Shown here: piece by piece, positions 56,350 through 64,000 of the stretch
Layout of the letters: every line of letters begins with the position of its first letter
Position numbering within the stretch: the first letter of the stretch is position 1
Assembly (NCBI GenBank): GCA_029891345.1
Contig: CM056993.1
Location: forward strand, 228,172,765-228,236,764
Reading direction: 5' to 3'
DNA length: 64,000 nucleotides
Source: Dryococelus australis
Taxonomy: Eukaryota > Arthropoda > Insecta > Phasmatodea > Phasmatidae
Notes under the pieces: model-generated
Database searches by the model: none
What the model saw: only the letters and a program-made list of their open reading frames with translations
Told to the model about the DNA's origin: nothing
Made by a program: the position numbers and the translations under genes

Positions 56350-58090
56350 TACAAAAGCGGTACCACATGAGTAGACAAACTGATAGAAATTACACTTGTA
56401 TGTTCAGGTGGTGGGGAAGGCCAGGGTCGAAGGAGATACACAACATCCTGGATATTAGTGCCATGAGACTGGGGTGCAAGAAGGGGATCATGTTCTTTGA
56501 TAAGGGAATCATTTGGAGCAAGATTAGGTAGTTTTGGAATTGGCAAATATGTGAGATTTAAAATGAGTTTTGGTAAATGAAGATTAGGAAGAGGTTGATT
56601 GAAGTGAATGGCCGAATTAACTTTTCCAAAAGTTAAAAAAAGACTGACTGGCAATGTCACAGTGAGAAGCATAACTGATGAAACCACTACCCGATAAGGA
56701 TAGAGTAAAGGGGAGTTGAGAATCTAGGGTAGTTCTACACAAAAATGTTACGTCAATAGGGAATGTAGTAGCAAACAGCAAGAGAGTGAATTTTCTGCAA
56801 AAAAAGGGTAAATCAAGGGATACAATGAATTAATCACAAATATTCACGTGGTGTTTACCAACAAGCAAATTGAATTCACAACTATCGACATGAGCATCAA
56901 AAATGGGAAGTCTGAAGCACAAATATTTATGCTGTAGGTTTTACACAGACTACAATATTCCAGAAATTGGTGCAAAAAGTTTTCGGTTTAATCTCACAAT
57001 CAAAAAGTCAGCCACATTAATTAAGAAAAATTTATTTATGTTTGGAACAAGAACAGGAAACGCAAAGACACAATAACTCTGAAATACATCCTTACTTGCC
57101 AGTGGCACGTTCATTACAATTTTCAATGAAAATTGCAGATTATAGCCTGCACAGTACTGAGTCCATTGAGAGAATAAAGATTCTCAAATGTGACTTGTGC
57201 TATCAAATGAAGGGGAAGGGTAATTAGCCTTTGTATCTGACTGAGTATAAAAATAAAATCCTTGGAATTCAAGATAGTTGAACTTAAACATTCATATACA
57301 CTAGTTTCAATGCAATTTTTCAGGTCAAAAACTCCAACCTAGCACTAGACAAAGATTCATTTAGATGAAACAACATAGTGCTCAAATACAATCCAAAGCC
57401 TAGTGTCAAGATCTTGTCACACAATTCATGTGTCGTTTGGTTGAAAATATAATATAAGACCTTTACATTATTCAAGTAATGTGTAGATAATTTTTTAATT
57501 CCCTTTGTAGTGTTTAGAATGTGATCCTCCAAATCCTTAATTAAAATAATGTGATTCGCAACATTGACAGAAATTTTATGTTGCTTGTCTTGGATATAAT
57601 TGAGACGTTTTTCCAAATTTCGTAAGTCGCCATTTTCTAAAGTCCCAAAAACAGTTTCAAAATTTTTCCACAAAAATTTAATATTCCTTGTTTTGGACGG
57701 GACTGAGGGAGCAGAGAAGCCAGGGTACTTACTTCTGTTTTGAACGAATAAAGATTGTTTTTTTAATAGTAATAAAGGAAAGGTGAAATTCTGATAAAAC
57801 AAATTATTGTCTATTTGAAACTTTCGGTGGACATTAAGGACAGTGTTCAACATTACGTCCAAAGCAACACATTCTTCTTAAAGTTAGTTTAAATCCAAAT
57901 AAATCACAAAATATTATAAATTATCTGAAAAAGTTATGTCCTCATTCCTTTCAAAGATGACTCTCGAATTCAGGGGTTTTACCGTGACCGAAGACACATA
58001 CATACTGATAAACACCGGCAAAACTGCCAGGACCAATATGGTGAAACTAGAGAAACTGAAAAAAAAAGAATGTTTCCCCTTAAAGAGCAA
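56350..58090 (-). pseudogene. F-type envelope glycoprotein, decayed
   Basis: Visible features on the minus strand, in order, start with a hydrophobic signal-peptide-like stretch (about 58070-58000). A longer open frame (57862-57320, 180 codons) follows, with the 'FGTL' motif just after a basic patch. Behind it lies a heptad-type helical stretch, the layout of the fusion subunit in errantivirus and baculovirus F proteins. A second open frame (56687-56349) begins with a hydrophobic, membrane-anchor-like segment and has a proline-rich tail. Stops and frame changes separate the pieces. In active relatives the protein mediates membrane fusion. This copy is not expected to be made. Confidence 0.6.
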
Positions 58091-58134
58091 GGTGGAAATA
58101 CGAGACTATACAGTGAATACAAATACCTAACATG

Positions 58135-58635
58135 AATATAAACTAAATTGTTCCTATATTACACCCACAAAAGGGCAAATATCATTAATTACTAAAGTGA
58201 AATATTCTTCTTGGCTGACCTACAGCTCAAGATCCAAATACCTACAAGAGTTTCACATCTGCCTATCTAGTTCAATACCCAAAGAAATATAAAATACCCA
58301 AAACAACTGGACATTACACCACAAAATCTTACATAGTACATGCACTCATATATCAGTTCAATATAAGATGCTGTTATCACAAGACAAATGAAATTGCACA
58401 ACAAACAATACGCCATAGATAAGAAGTAACTTATATTAGTACTATAGGTTTTTGTTGAAGTGTGAGCTCACAAAAATATGGATCCTAAAATGACTCAGTT
58501 CAATAGGTGATCAGTCCTCGAACAAGAAGTCAGGATCAGACAAGTAACAACAGTTACTGAAGTATATAATGCAAAGTCCACAATTAGGGTCTGCAGCTCC
58601 TAAACAGCACAGAAACATGTTATTTGTTTGCATGC
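58135..58635. other. Spacer between integrase and envelope
   Basis: AT-rich, with no recognisable coding content. It could be the decayed end of pol or a splice/leader region for env. Confidence 0.3.
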
Positions 58636-58639
58636 AATT

Positions 58640-59200
58640 CCTTCAGGTGTGATGCATATGCCCTAGTAATAAAGGTTCCTGAACTGGGATCAGCTAAAGC
58701 GACAGTGACTTACATCAAAAATCGTTGGATTTGATATGGGCCCAACCAACAGTAAGAAATTTTTGTCATTTTCTTATCAGCTGCTTTAATGGCTGGGTGT
58801 GATTCGCACAAAGCTAGAACACATCTATGTGAAATGGGTTATATATGCGACATTTTTTATTCTTTGCACTTCTCTAGAAATGAGCTCGCATTAAATTCTT
58901 GAGGTCAGAAGTCCAAACCTCACGAACATCCTTGGGATTGCTCGGCATTAAGTCATTTAAATGACACAGATTCGACAAAGTGTTATTTGGGGCAAAAGTG
59001 AACATGATATTAAATGGACTAGTTTTGTGAGATTCGTGCCCAGTAAAATTAAATGTCATCTGTAGCCAAGAAATATTTTATCTCAATTCTTCTGATCCGT
59101 CACATGAAAGGCAATGAGAGCTGAACGAAGGTTTCGATTGAAACGCTCTACATGCAAAGGAGAAGGGTTGTATGGGGATAATGCCTAAAGGAATCAATGA
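58640..59200 (-). pseudogene. Integrase C-terminal part of the envelope-bearing element
   Basis: Pieces in several frames show HVERFNRNLRSALIAFHVTD (about 59150-59090), the region containing the catalytic Glu. ESHKTSPFNIMFTFAPNNTL (59035-58975) and a D-L-M-P-S-N-P segment are typical of the core end. A C-terminal beta-barrel-like part (GPYQIQRFL, about 58740, then ITRAYASHLKEL) follows. The front half with the HHCC finger and the first two Asp residues is missing. Confidence 0.7.
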
Positions 59201-59368
59201 CCTTGTTGGACTCTGCCTTATCAATTTAGGAACTATTTTGCATATTTAAGAGCCCATTTAAGGAATTTTATTTTTGGAGCAAACTTTCACAAAAATGTTT
59301 TTGTCTTGAATATCAAGTATTAGGCCAGTAGCAGCCATGAATTCAGTACCCAAAAATAAGCCCAAACC

Positions 59369-59713
59369 CTAATGTTCAGAAACTTGATATTTATGAATCC
59401 AAGTGAAATTAACAATTTTAAACTTAATAGTGTCACAACAAGAAATTGGCAAAGCCTGTCTAGAAGCTATGTAACATAGCGCATCTGATCGTTCTACTGA
59501 TTTATTGAACTTTAATTCCTTTACCTTTTCAAAAAATCTTACAGAAATAATAGCGCGAGCAGACTCAGAATCAACGAGAGCTCTAACAGATATTAGACCT
59601 AAATTTACCTCAACATGTGCTATTCTGACCTTTTGAATTCCCACAACATTAGAAAGCTTAACATGACATACTTCAAATATTGTCTTCTTTGCCTGGTCAT
59701 AAGGACAAAACAA
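59369..59713 (-). pseudogene. Aspartic protease of the envelope-bearing element
   Basis: SVRALVDSESARAIISVRFF is the active-site segment; the catalytic triad reads D-S-E where D-S/T-G is expected, so activity is unlikely. The flanking V-E-V-N-L-G and C-Y-I-A-S-R-Q-A-L-P-I segments fit gypsy-type proteases. Further downstream on the minus strand (59365-59320) a FMAATGLILDIQDK piece continues the domain in another frame. Confidence 0.7.
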
Positions 59714-59749
59714 CAGTTGAAACTTCTAACAACATTTTATGTGATGAAA

Positions 59750-61291
59750 CAGGTGAGCTTTATATTGAGTATAGCAAACTTGCCTGGATATCGAGTATAA
59801 CAGCTCACTTGTCCTTGCGTGACTTGATTTTTGTTCAAGAATATGACACAGGTCAATGCTGTGGCCTACTCTCTTACAGTAGCTACATAAATGTTTTTCC
59901 CTTTCTAGAGAGTCAGAGGAAGAAGGGGACTTGGCATCCTTAGTACTGTGTGACTGCTCACTTCTTACAGCGACAGCACTGGTGTGGGGATCATTACGCT
60001 TTTTTTTTTTTTGCTATAGGACCCACGAAATTACTGGTGTATATTAAAAATATGTTACCTCTTTTGGTCTGCAGAAGGTGAATGTATAAAAGCCTGATCC
60101 AATTCTACCCTCCGTTATAGTTTTGGCAACTTCAGTTTCAGGTAAATTTAAACATAGTATGATTGCGGCCTCTTTGACACTGCTAACAAAGTACTTCCTG
60201 GGGTTTTTGTAATCTATTAAACATTCTTAATTGCAACTGGGCACACAGCCACGAGTGAATAAAAAAAATTAAAATCTCATTATGGTATGCATAAAAACAT
60301 GTGTTGAGACAACTCTAGACTAGTTCGTTCACACAATACAACTCGAGTAAAAGGGAAAATTACCTCAAGAATTTGTGCTTCTGGTACTATTTTGCTTTGC
60401 TGTATTTTGACTATGACTTTAAGAAATTCCAAAAACTTGGGTACACTCAATCCATCAGTAGCTGGGAAATCACGAAGCATGTTTTCAAGGGGGTGAGATA
60501 TTTCGCCAAAAACCGATGAATATGTGGATGATCATGAGTGGGAAATTTGTATGGGGGTACTGGAAACTGTGGTGGGATGAAAGGAATATGAAGTTTAAAT
60601 GCTGGAAACTCTGGTGGGATGAAAGGAATAGGAAGTTTGGATGGGTATTGTGTTGTGAATGGCAGCGAGTGGAAAGCTGGTTGAAGTTATGGTTGGAATG
60701 GATGAATTCCAAACTATGTTAACAGATATGGGTTGCGTGGTGACAGGTTCTTGTGAAGGTGAAGTGACATTAATGATGGTCAGTTGTTGAGTGAGTGATG
60801 TAATGGTGGTTGTTGGGAGGTCTAAACATATATGATCCATGATGGAAATTGACTCCATACTAGTAAAAGACTCAAACAGTGGCTGTGTTTAAGCTACAAT
60901 GCTATGAAGGGATTTTAATTGACCCTCAGACAATTGTTCAGCAAATATGACTAGAAGGTTATTGGCATATTTTTTAGATGTGCCAACCTATTTTTTTACC
61001 TTGGGGTAATAACCAGAGATTATCTTAAATTACTTGTAATGCTATTATTTTTGTAGTGCAGACACAATATTATGCTTCAATATTCATGTCAGCTAAAAAG
61101 TCTAATGAAATGGGGTCATAATTATTCAATTCAGCTCTTAATGCATTTCTATATAGAGCTGCAGTGTTTTCAGATACTTGTGCACTCATATGCACCCTCA
61201 TCCTTAAGTAACAGTTCAGGCACAATGCAAAATGCATTATGACAGAGGTGCAAATACACTTTAAAAAAATGGACACAAGAAAATATAACAC
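59750..61291 (-). pseudogene. Gag of the envelope-bearing element
   Basis: A start region at 61204 reads MRVHMSAQVSENTAALYRNA and ends at 61070. A low-complexity Ser/Thr/Pro-rich and histidine-rich linker (60858-60485) includes a 50-bp repeated phrase. A capsid-like part, FPATDGLSVPKFLEFLKVIV, lies at about 60475-60415. A CCHC zinc knuckle, CSYCKRVGHSIDLC, lies at 59887-59846. All pieces run in the same direction but in different frames. Confidence 0.6.
60550..60645. repeat. Direct repeat within gag linker
   Basis: The phrase 'actggaaactgtggtgggatgaaaggaatatgaagttt' (60558) is followed by 'gctggaaactctggtgggatgaaaggaataggaagttt' (60600), a 42-bp tandem duplication. It makes short tryptophan-rich frames on the plus strand that are not genes. 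Confidence 0.8.
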
Positions 61292-61299
61292 ACACTTAA

Positions 61300-61690
61300 C
61301 CTAATTTTATAGTACACTCACTGAAATTTTGCCACTACCATGGATACCCTAGTCCCAAGGGGGACACATGCAACAAGCATGCATAATAAATACCCTATCT
61401 ACAACAAGCAACTGCCACCATCTGCTACCATCTGTTATGTAACACCCTTGTGTAGTAGATTTCAGCCCCGACAGGTACTCTCATCATGACACAAGGATAA
61501 TACACGTGAAAGGGCGGATGCAGATTCCTGTTGCAGAAGTGTTTGAAGAACTTAAGTTAAAATATTTGCTCCTAACTTTTACAATTTACAAAAAAAAAAA
61601 GATGTGTAGAAATATCTTATTTCACCAATAAAATTAATTGTCTGCTTTATAATCATAGAACTATTAAACTCATATTAACCAACAACTATA
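61300..61690. other. Junction between LTR element and Polinton
   Basis: This probably contains the 5' end of the retroelement, including 'tgttatgtaacacccttgtg' (61434) that could be LTR-like, and the resumption of Polinton sequence. No second copy of this stretch was found near 56.1 kb, so the LTR assignment is not supported. Confidence 0.3.
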
Positions 61691-61699
61691 AAAAAATGA

Positions 61700-62330
61700 A
61701 AGCTGTGCCAATACAACTGGCGTTGGTGTTTTAATTACCAAAGCAAAATCTAAATATAAAAAAAAGTAGAACTATTGTCTCACAACATAAGGACCACAAT
61801 AGTGGGCCCAAGTAATCGCGGAAAACCTAATTTGATGTCAAATTTTTATAAATTGTATATTTGCTGAAAAAATTAAAATCAACCCAAATATATTCAGTTA
61901 AAAAACATATTGATGAGTTATCTAAAAAGCTTAAAGTTAAAGAAAAATGGTATACTTTTAAAATTATAATGATGAAATTATTCCTTTAGATCAATCTGAA
62001 AACGATTCACTGGTTATATTGATAATGTTATTTTAGACAATCAATATATAATTTGCGAATATTTCACTAGAAGAAGGCATGAACTATAGATGATTTTTAT
62101 TCAGCACATACTTATTCGAAAGAACCTAAGCAACTGGTAAGATATAATACAAATATTCTATGTATATTCAAACAAGATCATACTAACTTAAACAACATTT
62201 ATAATAATTTTGTTAGAGGAGATAAGGTGTATGAAAAATCCAAAGAGATTTGTACAAAGTGCTGGGACGAAGTTTATGGCTTTATCACATTAGATTTGAG
62301 TAGAAAAATGAAATAAAGGAAGTACAGAAA
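61700..62330 (+). pseudogene. Polinton packaging ATPase
   Basis: A Walker A segment (VGPSNRGKPN) lies at 61802-61831, with Pro where Thr or Ser is expected after Lys. A later piece, DNVILDNQYIICEYFTRRRH (62025-62085), matches the region after Walker B. The C-terminal block from about 62160, CIFKQDHTNLNNIYNNFV then CWDEVYGFITLDLSRK, ends at a stop near 62313. Frames change at least twice. The protein belongs to the FtsK/A32 type that packages DNA into virions. Confidence 0.75.
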
Positions 62331-62649
62331 TAAAATCAAAAACTTTATAAAATAATAACTCCATTTCATGATTAGATATTTAAATGCTTCATGTACTCAG
62401 TTCCATCTCGTTAAACAAGAGTTTTCTTTATCTGCTTCCATGGCCACCAGACGAGAGAAAGATGCCATATGAAGTCACTCTCCGACCATGATGATGTAGC
62501 ACGCTCCACATTGCAAATGTAACATCAGCGAGCTCTTGCAGTGCGAGGAATAAGCATTTGGAAAGTGCTGTTATCTAGTTGTGGCACATTGAACACTTGA
62601 TGGGGATGACTTGTGATATGAATTTTCCAATTCATCACTTTGCACATCT

Positions 62650-62725
62650 TGCCACAATAGCTCAGTGACAAGATGTGCAGCTTTAAACGCAATGTTCCTG
62701 GGTTTGAATCCCGATCTGCGCAGAT
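62650..62725 (+). repeat. tRNA-derived SINE head inside the Polinton
   Basis: The A-box-like acaatagctcagtgacaaga and the perfect B-box-like gggtttgaatccc are at tRNA spacing. The acceptor stem does not pair, so it is a SINE promoter. The body may extend to about 62800. Confidence 0.6.
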
Positions 62726-62729
62726 AATT

Positions 62730-63430
62730 TATATTGTGGGTATGAAGGTGCCTGTATCCATACTATGATTTATCCTTCATTCCATTCGAAATTTGAGCTA
62801 AACAAAAACTTTTATTGCTCATGCTCCTAGAGTACTGTAGATGCAATAAATGGCACCCCTCAAACTCCAGCCAAAAGACTCTCTATAAGAGACATATAGC
62901 TGGAGTGTCCCAGATGGTGAAGGTGCCACACCATCTGAGATGGGGTGCCAGAAATAATAACAAAAATAAAATATTAAACACTCCTCACATCACTACTTAA
63001 AAAAAAATAACATCATAGACTGACTGAGTTGCGAGGAGGGGAGTTCTCCAATGGAGTTTTGCTGGTGTCAAAATCAGGCGATAAAAATAAAAAAAAGATT
63101 CCTGGCGAGGCATTAATTTGGTTGTAAACTTAATAAAAAGTTCCCTGGTCAGGCATTAACTTGTCCATCATTTATGTAATTTTTTTGTTAATTTTACAAT
63201 TTCAAGTACAGGAGTAAAATGAAGAACAAATAAAGATTTGGGTAGTTCCAAAACAGGACTACTTGAGCTTCGTTATTAAATAAACCATTTTTATATTTTA
63301 GTTTTATGGGGAACAATTCGTTCCTCTAAGCAGTCTTTTTTTTTTCATTATGGAATGACAGCCCTGGGATGAGCCCAGGGTTGAAAAATATGCTACATTT
63401 AATGGTGTTATCTTTTAAGTGACTCGTTAA
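62730..63430. other. Unassigned spacer in the Polinton
   Basis: AT-rich, with a near-duplicate phrase 'ttcctggcgaggcattaatttg' (63100) and 'ttccctggtcaggcattaacttg' (63141), and a small inverted word pair 'ccctggga/gcccaggg' near 63362-63380. Confidence 0.45.
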
Positions 63431-63438
63431 AATAAAAT

Positions 63439-64000
63439 TCACATATTTGCTGTTTTATAAATCCAAGAGATATCGGAATTATCAAAACCTAACCAGTTAA
63501 CATAAATTTCATTACCTGTGGGTTTTAAGACATTTTCAACCAAATATTCATTAGGGTAGTTAGATTTAATAATTCTGTATTCATAAAACCTACCTTTTAT
63601 TTCTACTCCTTTGATATCTTTCAGTTTGTAAGTACGTTCATCATAGTTTAAATCCTTAACAATAGTTAATAATTCCATTGTCCAATTAGGAGTTTAACAT
63701 TTTTCAAAAATTGTTTATGCTTGCTAACATGGACATCACCTACTTTGTATTTTGATTTAGTAATTATAGTCACAGAATCTGTTTTATTAATTTTTTTTTT
63801 TCATTTCTATTATTATTTTCAATAGGTTTCCTTCCGATAGTTCTATTTGTATAGAATTATTTACTAAATCCTTTTATATATTTTCCCATTTATAATTAAC
63901 GTTCAAAGCGAATTTCTTCCACATTTTATTTTTCATTGTGTTATTAAATCTTTCTACAACATTAGGATTGAATTCACTGAATGTAGAAAAATGGTTGATG
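63439..64000 (-). pseudogene. Polinton integrase, C-terminal part (window-edge partial)
   Basis: The last open stretch (63678-63439) has a YKLKDIKGVEIKGRFYE segment followed by a chromodomain-like tail (YLVENVLKPTGNEIYVNWLG and SWI), which is characteristic of Polinton integrases. Further right, in other frames up to the window edge, come FSEFNPNVVERFNNTMKNKM (about 63955-63895; the Glu of the DDE core) and WKKFALNVNYKW. There is a frame change near 63680-63830 with a T-rich tract. The N-terminal part lies outside the window. Confidence 0.85.

Larger units (their letters stand above)
56140..61500 (-). mobile_element. Envelope-bearing gypsy/errantivirus-like element, internally deleted
   Basis: On the minus strand the order is gag (about 61291-59750), aspartic protease (59713-59369), integrase tail (59200-58640) and envelope (58090-56350). 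Only about 170 bp separate protease-side and integrase-side sequence, so reverse transcriptase, RNase H and the front of integrase are gone. The element sits inside the Polinton. LTRs were not identified with confidence, so the borders are approximate. Confidence 0.7.
51890..64000. mobile_element. Polinton/Maverick element, decayed and interrupted
   Basis: Three hallmark genes are recognisable: protein-primed DNA polymerase B (51920-55665, +), packaging ATPase (61700-62330, +) and retroviral-like integrase with a chromodomain-like tail (63439-64000, -, cut by the window). A capsid-like C-terminal fragment lies at 55960-56127 (-). Having polymerase and integrase at opposite ends with opposite orientation fits the family. 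The middle is occupied by an envelope-bearing LTR element (56140-61500). Terminal inverted repeats were not found; the element runs past the window. Confidence 0.8.

Noticed and set aside
60516-60722. Tryptophan-rich plus-strand frame
   Set aside because: It is the antisense of the repeated gag linker on the minus strand.

Overview
This is a eukaryotic, AT-rich, repeat-dominated stretch of genome with no recognisable intact host gene. The sequence is a mosaic of decayed transposable elements: tRNA-derived SINEs, MITEs, Tc1/mariner, PIF/Harbinger, pogo-like, Ty3/gypsy LTR elements (one carrying an F-type envelope gene) and a Polinton/Maverick. Microsatellites and several diverged tandem arrays fill much of the rest. 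The SINE bodies, the Harbinger with a MADF partner gene and the envelope-bearing retroelement point to an arthropod, most likely an insect with a large genome. That assignment is inference, because no host marker gene is present.

Layout. 0-3.3 kb: unassigned DNA and one MITE. 3.4-6.8 kb: a PIF/Harbinger element with a two-exon transposase on the minus strand and a two-exon MADF gene on the plus strand; their exons alternate along the DNA, and a small MITE lies in the transposase intron. 7.4-8.4 kb: a dead Tc1-like transposase. About 9.1-9.3 kb: a weak candidate exon. 9.6-11.1 kb: a diverged tandem array of about 280 bp units. 11.1-12.9 kb: a diverged array of about 700 bp units containing tRNA-like modules. 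13.3-19.3 kb: SINEs, a MITE, a long (AT)n tract and a long-inverted-repeat element. 20.4-22.2 kb: an LTR-like segment and unrecognised minus-strand ORFs. 22.9-23.1 kb: a zinc-finger remnant. 23.9-27.1 kb: three tandem-repeat blocks.

28.6-32.2 kb: MITEs, a Tc1 scrap and a SINE. 32-37 kb: mostly featureless, with a G-poor block at 34.8-37.1 kb. 37.5-38.2 kb: a pogo-like transposase pseudogene. 38.9-41.1 kb: a SINE and GGCC-rich repeats. 42.0-48.4 kb: a nearly complete but frameshifted Ty3/gypsy element on the minus strand (LTR, gag, protease, RT, RNase H, integrase, LTR).

51.9 kb to the end of the window holds a decayed Polinton/Maverick: protein-primed DNA polymerase B (+), a capsid-like fragment (-), a packaging ATPase (+) and an integrase with a chromodomain-like tail (-, cut by the window edge). 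An envelope-bearing LTR retroelement on the minus strand (about 56.1-61.5 kb), which has lost its reverse transcriptase, splits it. Nearly every coding region has frameshifts or stops, so nothing here is expected to be autonomous today. The main biology is the order of nested insertions and the unusual architecture of the Harbinger element.
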